Below, one piece after another: positions 54,452 to 63,011 of a DNA stretch of 64,000 nt. Every line of letters begins with the position of its first letter. Position 1 is the first letter of the stretch. The notes beneath the pieces were generated by a model. The model did no database searches. It had not been told where the DNA came from and saw nothing but the letters and a program-made list of their open reading frames with translations. Both the position numbers and the translations under genes were made by a program. This DNA comes from DATFMP01 sp035266845 (GTDB lineage Bacteria; SAR324; JACQKK01), in the NCBI GenBank assembly GCA_035266845.1, contig DATFMP010000103.1, positions 62,001 to 126,000 of the forward strand. Direction: 5' to 3'.

Positions 54452-54793
54452 ATGATGAGATCCCCTATGAGTTCCTTTCAAGAAAAGCTGCAGGCCAGGA
54501 AGCCCCTCATCCTCGCATTCGCGGCCGGGTTGCTGGTGGGCCCGCTCATCTCCGGGATGATGGGCTGGCAGGTGACCAGCACGACCGCCACAAAGCTGGT
54601 GGAGACTGCCACCGTGAATGAACAGGTGAAGTTCTGCGCGGTGCGCGCACGCGCTGTTGTCGCGGACCCCAGCAAGCTGGAGTATTCGGAGCGCTTCAAG
54701 CTGGCGGAAAAGTGGGCCCGGATGCCGTGGCAGCAACAGGCGGACTCTGACGTCATCTCGGGGTGCACCAACAACCTGTCCGAGTCGGCTTAG
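54452..54793 (+). CDS. Small single-pass membrane protein of unknown function
   Basis: A 113-residue protein from the ATG at 54452 (in-frame ATGs at 54455 and 54467 are alternatives). A membrane helix lies at about 20-40 (LILAFAAGLLVGPLISGMMG), preceded by a basic stretch, so the rest faces the periplasm. The soluble part includes ATVNEQVKFCAVRARAVVAD and ends CTNNLSESA, with two cysteines that could form a disulfide. The family is not recognised. Confidence 0.55.
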   Translation: MMRSPMSSFQEKLQARKPLILAFAAGLLVGPLISGMMGWQVTSTTATKLVETATVNEQVKFCAVRARAVVADPSKLEYSERFKLAEKWARMPWQQQADSDVISGCTNNLSESA

Positions 54794-55091
54794 GCCGTTC
54801 GCCGCGGCCTGCTGCCCGGGCGGTACGCCTTCGCCATGAAGAGGCGCCGGGCTACAGACGATGGGGAAGGACGGTGCATGCGGTACAAGCCGCACGTCCG
54901 GGGGCCCAACACAGGACGCAGATCGGGTGCGCCGGAGGCACCGCGGGACGTCGAGCGCGAAGCGGAGGGTGAACCGCAGCCGCCTGGGGCGTTGGAGAGC
55001 CGGGCTGGCTGCGCTATGGTAAGGGGCCATCAGGGCGGCGTGCCGACCCGGCCCCACCGCCCGCGCCCGTTCACCCGCACGGATTGCCGCC

Positions 55092-56726
55092 TTGAGTCTC
55101 TCCCGCCCTGCCGTCCTGGCCTTGCTGGCCGCGCTGTTGGTCGTCTGGTTCGCGCTGCTGGGATCGCGGGATCTCATGGAGGCGGACGAAGGCCGCTACG
55201 CGGAGATTCCGCGCGAGATGCTGGTGACCGGCGATTGGGTCACGCCGCGCCTGGACGGCTTCAAGTACTTCGAAAAGCCCCCGCTGCAGTACTGGCTCAC
55301 GGCCGCCGGCTTCGCCGTGTTCGGCGTGGGTACGGCCACGGCGCGGCTGTGGCCGGCGCTGCTGGGGCTGCTCGGCGCTGCGGTGGCAGGCTGGCTGGGC
55401 CTGCGGCTGTACGGGCCGCGGGCGGGCGCGTTCGCATTTCTGGCGCTGCTGACGAGTCTGCTCTACTGGGCCATGGGCCATATCCTCACGCTGGATATGG
55501 CCGTCTCCGTGTTCCTGTTCGTGGGCATTGCGTGCCTCGTGCGCGCCCAGCAGCAGCGCACGGACTGGGCCCGGGGGCGGCGCTGGATGTGGCTCGGCTG
55601 GGCCGCGCTGGCGGCCGCCACCCTTTCCAAGGGGCTGATCGGCGTGGTGCTGCCCGGTGGGGCCGTGGTGCTCTACAGCCTGTGGCAGCGGGACTGGACC
55701 CTGTGGAAGCGCATGGAGCTGGGCAAGGGCCTGCTGATCCTGCTGGCCCTGACGGCGCCGTGGTTCATCGTGGTGAGCCTACGCAATCCGGGCTTCGCGT
55801 GGTTCTTCTTCGTGCGCGAACATCTGGAGCGCTACGCGACGGACATCCATCGCCAGACCGCGCCGGACTGGTACTTCGTGCCCGTGTTCCTGGTGGGCAC
55901 GCTGCCCTGGACGGGCGCCATGGTGATGTCCCTCGTGCGGCCCGGCTTCGCCTGGCGGAAGGGCGGGGGTGAGTTCTCCGCCGAGCGCTTCCTGTGGGTC
56001 TTCGCCGCCGTGGTGTTCGTGTTCTTTTCCCTGGGCGATTCCAAGCTGGAGCCCTACCTGCTACCCATGATCCCGGCCGTGGCCGTGCTGGCGGGCCGGA
56101 GCTTGGCGAACCGCGGCGATCCCTCGCTCCCGTGGTTCACGCTGGCCGCGGCGGTGGCCCTGGCCGGTCTGGCCTGGGTGGGGCCGCAGTACGCCACCGA
56201 CCCCACCACGCGCCAGCTGGTGATCGACAATCGGGGCTGGTTCTATCTGGCGGCGGGCGTGCTGGTCGCGGCGGGCCTGCTGGTGCTGCCCTGGCGGTCG
56301 CTGGGGGATCTGCGGCTGGGCGCCTACGCCGTGGTGGTGCTGGTGGCGCTCCAGGTGCTGGCCTGGGGCTACCATCAGGTCAGCGAGCCCTGGCGCTCCA
56401 GCAGGAACCTGGCCGAGGCGATCCTGGCACAGCACCCGGGCGACGCCCCCATCTACGCCGTGGGCGACTACTACCCGCAATCGCTTCCGTTTTACCTGCG
56501 CCGTACGGTGCACCTGGTGCGCATCTCGGGTGAGCTGGAGATGGGCATCCGCATGGAGCCCCAGCGCTGGATTCCCACGCTGGAGGACTTCGCGCCACGC
56601 TGGATCGCCGCGGAGCAGGCCTACGCCGTGCTCAACGAAGCGTCCCTGCGCTGGGCGCAGGGACGCGGCCTGCCCATGCGCGAGCTGGCCACCAACGCCC
56701 GGCTGACGGTGGTGGCGCGCCGCTGA
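55092..56726 (+). CDS. ArnT-like glycosyltransferase (first of tandem pair)
   Basis: A 544-residue GT-C membrane glycosyltransferase of the ArnT/PMT group, which moves a sugar from an undecaprenyl phosphate carrier to an acceptor on the periplasmic side. The first external loop has MEADEGRYAEIPREML near 28-43, with the acidic catalytic residues, then FKYFEKPPLQYWLTAAGF near 57-74. About eleven hydrophobic helices follow. A TTG at 55092 is the only start that keeps the first helix. It opens the arn gene block, so transfer of L-Ara4N to lipid A is likely. It is clearly homologous to the next gene over its full length. Confidence 0.85.
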   Translation: MSLSRPAVLALLAALLVVWFALLGSRDLMEADEGRYAEIPREMLVTGDWVTPRLDGFKYFEKPPLQYWLTAAGFAVFGVGTATARLWPALLGLLGAAVAGWLGLRLYGPRAGAFAFLALLTSLLYWAMGHILTLDMAVSVFLFVGIACLVRAQQQRTDWARGRRWMWLGWAALAAATLSKGLIGVVLPGGAVVLYSLWQRDWTLWKRMELGKGLLILLALTAPWFIVVSLRNPGFAWFFFVREHLERYATDIHRQTAPDWYFVPVFLVGTLPWTGAMVMSLVRPGFAWRKGGGEFSAERFLWVFAAVVFVFFSLGDSKLEPYLLPMIPAVAVLAGRSLANRGDPSLPWFTLAAAVALAGLAWVGPQYATDPTTRQLVIDNRGWFYLAAGVLVAAGLLVLPWRSLGDLRLGAYAVVVLVALQVLAWGYHQVSEPWRSSRNLAEAILAQHPGDAPIYAVGDYYPQSLPFYLRRTVHLVRISGELEMGIRMEPQRWIPTLEDFAPRWIAAEQAYAVLNEASLRWAQGRGLPMRELATNARLTVVARR

Positions 56727-56770
56727 GGCAGCGCGCCGCGACCGCCACCTCCGCTGCGAGCCCACCGCCC

Positions 56771-58402
56771 GTGCCCCGCCCTACCCGCGCGACGATCCTG
56801 CTGCTAGCCGTGGTGGCCGTGGCGTGGTTCGCGCTGCTGGGCTCGCGCGGTCTCATCGAGCCGGACGAGGGGCGCTACGCGGAGATTCCGCGCGAGATGC
56901 TGGCCAGCGGGGACTGGGTCACGCCACGCCTGGACGGCTTCAAGTACTTCGAGAAGCCCGCACTACAATACTGGCTCACCGCCGGGGCCTACTCCGTGTT
57001 CGGCGTGGGCGAGGGCACCGCGCGGCTGTGGCCCGCCCTGCTGGGCCTGGGCGGCGCCGTAGCGGCGGGCCTGCTGGGGGCGAGCCTGTACGGGCCGGCC
57101 GCCGGGCTGGCTACGGGGCTCATGCTCGCCAGCAGCTTCCTGTACTTCCTGCTGGGCCACTACGTCACGCTGGACATGGCCGTCTCCGTGTTCCTCTTCG
57201 CGGGGGTGGCCTGCCTGGTGATGGCCCAGCGGGGGCGCGCCGACTGGCCCGGCGCGCGGCGCTGGATGTGGTTCGGCTGGGCCGCGCTGGCCGCCGCCGT
57301 GCTTACCAAGGGGCTGATCGGCGTGGCGCTGCCCGGCGGCGCTGTGCTGCTCTACAGCCTGTGGCAAAGGGACTGGGCCCTGTGGAAGCGGCTGGAGCTG
57401 GGCAAGGGCCTGCTGATCCTGCTCGCTCTGACGGCACCGTGGTTCGTCGTGGTGAGCCTGCGCAATCCGGGCTTCGCCTGGTTCTTCTTCGTGCGCGAGC
57501 ACTTCCTGCGCTATTCCACCGAGGTGGAGCACCGCAGCCAGCCGTTCTGGTTCTTCGTACCGGTGTGCCTGCTGGGCGCGCTGCCCTGGACAGGCGCCTG
57601 GCTGCGCGCGCTGCTGCGTCCCGAGGGCGGCTGGCGGCGGGGCGGGGGCGAGTTCTCGGCGGAGCGCTTCCTGTGGGTCTTCGCGGTGCTGGTGTTCGTG
57701 TTCTTCTCCCTGGGTGATTCCAAGCTAGCGCCCTACGTGCTGCCCATGTTCGCTCCGTTGGCGGTGCTGGCCGGGCCGCGGCTGGCGGCGCAGGGCGACC
57801 GTGCGCTGCTGCCTGTGGCCCTGCTGGGTGCCGCGGGCCTGCTGGCACTGGCCTGGGCCGTGCCGGGGCAGCCTGCCGCGCTAATGCCGCCCGCGTGGCA
57901 CGGCTGGTTCCGGCTGTGGCTGGGCGTGGCCGCGGCGCTGCTGGCGCTGGGCGGGCTGAGCACGCTGCGCCTGGGGGCCGGTGCCATGTGGAGACTGGCC
58001 GTGACGGCCGTGCTGGTGCTGCTGGCCTTCCAGGCGTTGACGCTGGGGCTGCGGGCGCTGGAGCCGGGCTTCTCCAGCCGCGCGCTGGCCCGGGCCATCC
58101 TGGTCGAGCAGCCCGGGGATGCGCCGGTTTATGCCGTGGGGGCCTATTACCCGCAATCGCTGCCCTTCTACCTGGGCCGCACGGTGCGGCTGGTGGTCGT
58201 GCAGGACGAGCTGGCCATGGGCATCCGCGCGGAGCCCGCACGCTGGCTGCCCTCGCTGGAGGCCTTCGCGGCGCGCTGGCGGGACGAAGCCCGCGCCTAC
58301 GCCGTGCTGGATCGTGCCAGCCTGGGGGGCGCCCGCCGCATGGCGCTGCCCCTGCGTGTGCTGTACACGGGACCCCGGCTGGTGGTGGTGTCGCGCCAGT
58401 GA
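56771..58402 (+). CDS. ArnT-like glycosyltransferase (second of tandem pair)
   Basis: A 543-residue GT-C transferase, near-collinear with the preceding gene: both have DEGRYAEIPREML and FKYFEKPxLQYWLTA, then TLDMAVSVFLF and GEFSAERFLWVFA. They differ mostly in the last 200 residues, the periplasmic part that may choose the acceptor. The start is a GTG at 56771, 44 bases after the first gene. One copy may be ArnT proper and the other may add Ara4N or another sugar elsewhere. Which is which cannot be told. Confidence 0.85.
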   Translation: MPRPTRATILLLAVVAVAWFALLGSRGLIEPDEGRYAEIPREMLASGDWVTPRLDGFKYFEKPALQYWLTAGAYSVFGVGEGTARLWPALLGLGGAVAAGLLGASLYGPAAGLATGLMLASSFLYFLLGHYVTLDMAVSVFLFAGVACLVMAQRGRADWPGARRWMWFGWAALAAAVLTKGLIGVALPGGAVLLYSLWQRDWALWKRLELGKGLLILLALTAPWFVVVSLRNPGFAWFFFVREHFLRYSTEVEHRSQPFWFFVPVCLLGALPWTGAWLRALLRPEGGWRRGGGEFSAERFLWVFAVLVFVFFSLGDSKLAPYVLPMFAPLAVLAGPRLAAQGDRALLPVALLGAAGLLALAWAVPGQPAALMPPAWHGWFRLWLGVAAALLALGGLSTLRLGAGAMWRLAVTAVLVLLAFQALTLGLRALEPGFSSRALARAILVEQPGDAPVYAVGAYYPQSLPFYLGRTVRLVVVQDELAMGIRAEPARWLPSLEAFAARWRDEARAYAVLDRASLGGARRMALPLRVLYTGPRLVVVSRQ

Positions 58403-58627
58403 GTCTGGTAGATTGAGGGGGTCCCGCAGGCCGCGCGCCACCGGCGCAGGGCCGGTCTGCCCGCTTGGCTTCGCTGCACCGGGCGCGGCTCCCGCCCCAC
58501 TTCCCGGCAAGCCTTCCCATGACGGCAGCAGCGCGGGTCGGCCCCTGGAACACCCATCGCCCGGCGCCTGCGGCGGCGCCACGAGGCCAAGCCTGACGCA
58601 CCCTGCCGCCACCCCTGGAGAGCGATC

Positions 58628-59764
58628 ATGCTGCCGTTCACCCGCCCAACGCTGGGCGAAGATGAGATTCAGGCCGTGCGGGAGGTGTTGGAGTCCGGCT
58701 GGATCACCAGCGGGCCCAAGGTGCAGCAGTTCGAGCAGGCCCTGGCGGACTATGTGGGCGGCGGCGTGCAGGTGCGGGCCTTCAACTCCGCCACCGGCGC
58801 CCTGGAGGCCTGCCTGCTGGCGGGCGGCATCGGCCCGGGCGACGAGGTGATCGTGCCCGCCATGAGCTTCGTGGCCACGGCCAACGTGGTCGTGCGCGCG
58901 GGGGCCCGCCCGGTGTTCGTGGACGTGGAGTTGCGCAGCCGCAACGTGACCCCGGAGGCTGTGGCGAAGGCCATCACGCCCCGCACCCGCGCGGTGATTC
59001 CCGTACACTTCTCCGGCCTGGCGGTGGACATGCCGCCGCTGTATGAGCTGGCGCGCAAGCACGACCTCCTGATCGTGGAGGACGCCGCCCATGCCATCGG
59101 CACGGAAGTGGGCGGGCGCAAAGTGGGCGCCTTCGGCAATCCGGTCTGCTTCAGCTTCCACCCCAACAAGAACATGACCACCATCGAGGGCGGTGCGGTG
59201 GCCAGCGGCGATCCCGCGTTCGTGAAGCGCCTGGAGGCCATCCGCTTTCACGGCCGCGAGCCGGACGGCCACGGCGGTGTGGACGTGAAGGAGTGGGGCG
59301 GCAAGATGAACCTGCCCGACGTCAACGCCGTGATCGGGCTGATCCAGCTCCGCCGGCTGGACGGCTTCAACGCTAAGCGCCGTCAACTGGTGGAGCGCTA
59401 CTTCGAGCTGATGCCGCGTCACCCCGCGCTGGTGCTGCCGGCCACCGGGGAAGGACACACCTGGCACATGTTCGTGGTGTGCCTGGACTTCGCGGCGCTG
59501 GGCACCACGCGCGCGGCGGTGCAGGCGGCCCTGGAGCAGCAGGACATCCGCGTGGGCTACCACTACGAGGCCATGCACCTGTTCTCGCTCTACCGCGGCT
59601 ATGGCTACGGCCCCGGGGACTTTCCCGTGGCGGAGCGCATCGGCCGCGAAACCCTCACCCTGCCCCTCTTCCCGGGCATGGAGGAGGCGGACGTGGACCG
59701 CGTTTGCAACGCGCTGGGGGCCATCCTGGCCTCCCCGCCCCCGCCCGGAGCCGAGACGCCATGA
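58628..59764 (+). CDS. arnB: UDP-4-amino-4-deoxy-L-arabinose aminotransferase
   Basis: A 378-residue PLP enzyme that converts UDP-4-keto-pentose to UDP-L-Ara4N with glutamate. The cofactor Lys181 lies in CFSFHPNKNMTTIEGG. Other typical runs are SGWITSGPKVQQFEQALADY (23-42), AFNSATGALEACL (51-63), PAMSFVATANVVVRAGA near 77-93, and VEDAAHAIGTEVGGRKVG near 150-167. Length matches ArnB. It overlaps arnC by 4 bases (ATGA). The related DegT family has many members; the arn context makes this assignment firm. Confidence 0.93.
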   Translation: MLPFTRPTLGEDEIQAVREVLESGWITSGPKVQQFEQALADYVGGGVQVRAFNSATGALEACLLAGGIGPGDEVIVPAMSFVATANVVVRAGARPVFVDVELRSRNVTPEAVAKAITPRTRAVIPVHFSGLAVDMPPLYELARKHDLLIVEDAAHAIGTEVGGRKVGAFGNPVCFSFHPNKNMTTIEGGAVASGDPAFVKRLEAIRFHGREPDGHGGVDVKEWGGKMNLPDVNAVIGLIQLRRLDGFNAKRRQLVERYFELMPRHPALVLPATGEGHTWHMFVVCLDFAALGTTRAAVQAALEQQDIRVGYHYEAMHLFSLYRGYGYGPGDFPVAERIGRETLTLPLFPGMEEADVDRVCNALGAILASPPPPGAETP

Positions 59765-60777
59765 GCGCAGTGAGCGTCAGCGCCAAAGCCGGGACCGGTG
59801 CGGAGATCTCCGTGGTCATCCCCGTGTACAACGAGGAGGCGGGGCTGGCCGCGCTGTTCGACCGGTTGTATCCCGCGCTGGACGGCATGGGGCGGCGCTA
59901 CGAGGTGGTGTTCGTGGACGACGGCAGCCACGACCGCTCCCCGGCCCTGCTGCGCGAGCAGTACCAGCGCCGGACGGACGTGACGCGCGTGGTGCTGCTG
60001 CGCACCAACGCCGGTCAGCACGCGGCGATCCTGGCGGGCTTCGAGCACGTGCACGGCCAGTACGTGATCACGCTGGATGCCGACCTACAGAATCCGCCGG
60101 AGGAGGTACCGCGCCTGATCGCGGAGATGGACGCGGGCCACGACTACGTGGGCACCATCCGCCGCAAGCGACGGGACAGCTGGTGGCGCCACTGGGCCTC
60201 CAGGACCATGAACGCCGTGCGCCAGCGCATCACGTCCATCCGCATGACCGACCAGGGCTGCATGTTGCGTGGCTACCACCGGGATATTGTGCGCGCCGTG
60301 CTGCACTCGCGGGAAGCGCACACGTTCATTCCGGCGCTCGCGTACCTCTACGCGGGACACCCCACGGAGATCACGGTGGAGCACGACGAGCGCTTCGCCG
60401 GGCAGTCCAAGTATCCGTTGTACAAGCTGATCCACTTGAACTTCGACCTGGTGACCGGCTTCTCCGTGATGCCCCTGCAGCTCTTCTCCCTGGCCGGGAT
60501 GGGCATCGCGGCGCTGTCGCTGATCTTTGTGGTGTACCTGGGCATCCGGCGCCTGATGATCGGGCCGGAGGTGGAGGGCGTGTTCACCCTGTTCGCCATC
60601 GCCTTCTTCCTGATCGGCATCGCTCTGTTCGGCATCGGGCTGCTGGGCGAATACGTGGGCCGCATCTACGAGCAGGTGCGCGGCCGACCGCGCTTCCTGG
60701 TGGAGGCGGTGCTGGAGCCGCCCGGCGACGAGCCCGCGCAGGGCGGAGCCAGCGGCCAGCCGGATCGCGGCGCATGA
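59761..60777 (+). CDS. arnC: Undecaprenyl-phosphate L-Ara4FN transferase
   Basis: A 338-residue family 2 glycosyltransferase that links formylated Ara4N to undecaprenyl phosphate on the inner face of the membrane. It has VVIPVYNEEAGLAALF near 18-33, VFVDDGSHDRSP near 54-65, the DxD-type TLDADLQNPPEEVPRLI near 101-117, and the TDQGCMLRGY line near 161-170. Two membrane helices near the C-terminus (about 238-300) anchor it. It is coupled by ATGA to both neighbours. Confidence 0.93.
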   Translation: MSAVSVSAKAGTGAEISVVIPVYNEEAGLAALFDRLYPALDGMGRRYEVVFVDDGSHDRSPALLREQYQRRTDVTRVVLLRTNAGQHAAILAGFEHVHGQYVITLDADLQNPPEEVPRLIAEMDAGHDYVGTIRRKRRDSWWRHWASRTMNAVRQRITSIRMTDQGCMLRGYHRDIVRAVLHSREAHTFIPALAYLYAGHPTEITVEHDERFAGQSKYPLYKLIHLNFDLVTGFSVMPLQLFSLAGMGIAALSLIFVVYLGIRRLMIGPEVEGVFTLFAIAFFLIGIALFGIGLLGEYVGRIYEQVRGRPRFLVEAVLEPPGDEPAQGGASGQPDRGA

Positions 60778-61706
60778 GCACGCCGGGCGCCCCCGCCGTC
60801 GTGTGCGCCTACCACAACGTGGGTGTGCGCGGGCTGGCCGTGTTGCTGGCGCTGGGGGTGGACGTGCGGCTGGTGCTGACCCACGAGGACGAGGCGGCGG
60901 AGACGATCTGGTTCCGCAGCGTGGCGGAGCTGGCCCGGCTGCACGGCATCCCGGTGATCACGCCCGCAGACCCCAACGCACCGGAGGTGGTGGCCCAGGT
61001 GCGGGCCTGCGCGCTGGACTGGCTGTTCTCCTTCTACTACCGCCGGCTGCTGGGGGCGGAGCTGCTGGCGCTGCCCGCGCGGGGCGCGTACAACGTACAC
61101 GGCTCCCTGCTGCCGAAGTACCGCGGCCGCGCCCCAGTGAACTGGGCCGTGCTGCACGGCGAGCGCGAGACGGGCGCCAGTCTGCACCGCATGGAGCTGA
61201 AGCCGGATGCCGGCGCGCTGGTGGACCAGGAGGCCGTGGCCATCCTGCCCAACGACACCGCGCACGATGTGTTCGGCAAGGTCGCCTGTGCCGCGGAAAT
61301 CCTGCTGCTGCGGGCCGTGCCGGCCCTGCTGGGAGGCACCGCGCGCGAGACGCCGCTCGATCTCAAGGCCGGGCGCTACTTCGGCGGGCGCCGGCCGGAG
61401 GATGGCCGGCTGGACCCCGGCTCGGGCGCCTGGCCCACGCACAACCTGATCCGCGCCGTCGCGCCGCCCTACCCAGGTGCGTTCTACGAGCTGCCCGCGG
61501 GGCGGCTGGCGGTGCTGGGCAGCTACTACCGCGGCGAGCCGGCCCGGGGCCGCACGCCGCGCCTGTACTGGGAGCAGGGCGCCTGCTGGCTGGATTGCAG
61601 CGATGGCGAACGCCTGCGCTTGACCGCGCTGGCCTGGGACGGCGCCCCTCTGGACGAGTCCGGCTTCCGCGCGCGCTTCGGCGCCGCCGAGCTATCGTTG
61701 ACGTGA
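60774..61706 (+). CDS. arnA: UDP-L-Ara4N formyltransferase (ArnA N-terminal function)
   Basis: A 310-residue protein equal to the N-terminal half of E. coli ArnA. It moves a formyl group from 10-formyl-tetrahydrofolate to UDP-L-Ara4N. The catalytic residues are Asn107, His109 (NVHGSLLPKYRGRAPVNW) and Asp145 (ELKPDAGALVDQE), exactly five positions after E. coli Asn102, His104 and Asp140. The decarboxylase half is a separate gene 31 bases downstream, so ArnA is split. It overlaps arnC by 4 bases. Confidence 0.9.
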   Translation: MSTPGAPAVVCAYHNVGVRGLAVLLALGVDVRLVLTHEDEAAETIWFRSVAELARLHGIPVITPADPNAPEVVAQVRACALDWLFSFYYRRLLGAELLALPARGAYNVHGSLLPKYRGRAPVNWAVLHGERETGASLHRMELKPDAGALVDQEAVAILPNDTAHDVFGKVACAAEILLLRAVPALLGGTARETPLDLKAGRYFGGRRPEDGRLDPGSGAWPTHNLIRAVAPPYPGAFYELPAGRLAVLGSYYRGEPARGRTPRLYWEQGACWLDCSDGERLRLTALAWDGAPLDESGFRARFGAAELSLT

Positions 61707-61737
61707 TGCGACTTACCGCCACCAACCTTTGCGGACC

Positions 61738-62790
61738 ATGAAAATCCTGATTCTGGGCGTGAACGGCTTCATCGGCCACCACCTTTCCCACCGCATCCTG
61801 GAGACCACCGAGTGGGAGGTGTACGGGATGGACCTGGCCTCCAATCGGGTCTCGGACGTGCTGGAGCACCCGCGCTTCCACTTCTTCGAAGGCGACATCA
61901 CGATCAACCACGAGTGGGTCGAGTACCACGTCAAGAAGTGCGATGTGGTGCTGCCGCTGGTCGCGATCGCCACGCCGGCGGTGTATGTGCAGAACCCGCT
62001 GGCCGTGTTCGAGCTGGACTTCGAATCCAACCTGGCCGTGATCCGCTCGTGCGTGCAGTACCGCAAGCGCGTGGTGTTCCCCTCCACCTCCGAGGTGTAC
62101 GGGATGTGCCAGGACGCGGAGTTTCACCCCTACGAATCCAACCTGGTGATGGGGCCCATCCCCAAGTCCCGCTGGATCTACGCCTGCAGCAAGCAGCTGC
62201 TGGACCGTGTGATCGCCGCCTATGCGCAGCAGCGGGGGCTGGACTACACGCTGTTCCGTCCGTTCAACTGGATCGGGCCCGGCCTGGACAGCCTGTACAC
62301 GCCCAAGGAAGGCAGCTCGCGCGTCGTGACGCAGTTCCTGGGGCACATCGTGCGCGGCGAACCGATCACCCTGGTGGACGGCGGGGCGCAGCGCCGCGCA
62401 TTCACGGACATCCGCGACGGCGTGGACGCGCTCATGCGCATCATCGCCAACGAGGGTGGCGTGGCCTCGGGCAAGATTTACAACGTGGGCAATCCCGCCA
62501 ACGATCTCTCCATTCGCGAGCTGGCCGAGCTGATGCTGGAGTTGGCGGGCGGGGTGCCGGAGTACCGCGATTCCGCGGCCCACGTGACGCTGAAGGAGGT
62601 GCGCTCCGCCGAGTACTACGGCGAGGGCTACCAGGACATCCGCACGCGCGTGCCGTGGATTCGCAACACGATGGAGGAGCTGGGCTGGCAGCCCACCGTC
62701 ATCACCCGCGATGCGCTGCTGACCATCTTCGAGGCCTACCGCGGCGAGGTGGCCGCGGCCGGCCGCCTGCTGGACGAACAGAGCGCGTAG
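61738..62790 (+). CDS. arnA: UDP-glucuronate oxidative decarboxylase (ArnA C-terminal function)
   Basis: A 350-residue short-chain dehydrogenase-fold enzyme, equal to the C-terminal half of ArnA. It oxidises UDP-glucuronate with NAD+ and releases CO2 to give the 4-keto-pentose used by ArnB. It has the NAD motif ILGVNGFIGHH near 5-15, FPSTSEVYGM near 118-127 (Ser/Glu catalytic pair), RWIYACSKQLLDRVIAAY near 142-159 with the Tyr-xxx-Lys, FRPFNWIGPGLDSLY near 170, and GYQDIRTRVPWIRN near 300-313 with the catalytic Arg. Every one of these lines parallels E. coli ArnA. Confidence 0.93.
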   Translation: MKILILGVNGFIGHHLSHRILETTEWEVYGMDLASNRVSDVLEHPRFHFFEGDITINHEWVEYHVKKCDVVLPLVAIATPAVYVQNPLAVFELDFESNLAVIRSCVQYRKRVVFPSTSEVYGMCQDAEFHPYESNLVMGPIPKSRWIYACSKQLLDRVIAAYAQQRGLDYTLFRPFNWIGPGLDSLYTPKEGSSRVVTQFLGHIVRGEPITLVDGGAQRRAFTDIRDGVDALMRIIANEGGVASGKIYNVGNPANDLSIRELAELMLELAGGVPEYRDSAAHVTLKEVRSAEYYGEGYQDIRTRVPWIRNTMEELGWQPTVITRDALLTIFEAYRGEVAAAGRLLDEQSA

Positions 62791-62913
62791 GGAGGCCACA
62801 AAGCAGAATGGATATGGGGGCGTTGCCACATACCCCCACCAGGGAGCAGGGCGTCCTGGACTCTATTTGCAGGCAAGGCCCCGCCGACCTTGGTCAAGTT
62901 CCGGTATCGGGGG

Positions 62914-62936
62914 TGCGGGGGCCCTCGGCCCCCGCA
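62914..62936. repeat. Palindromic hairpin inside the arn operon (first)
   Basis: TGCGGGGGCC pairs with GGCCCCCGCA around loop CTC, with no T run. It lies between the decarboxylase gene and arnD. Confidence 0.6.
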
Positions 62937-62949
62937 TTGAATCTGTTGT

Positions 62950-62980
62950 GGTTCTCAAGCGGCGCCGCCGCTTGAGAACC
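62950..62980. repeat. Palindromic hairpin inside the arn operon (second)
   Basis: GGTTCTCAAGCGGC pairs with GCCGCTTGAGAACC, a 14-base-pair perfect stem with loop GCC, 13 bases after the first hairpin and 31 bases before arnD. Without a T run it looks like a repetitive extragenic palindrome or an mRNA processing site; it may lower arnD expression. Confidence 0.65.
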
Positions 62981-63011
62981 CATCTCGAAACACAGCCTTG
63001 GAAACCCGGCC

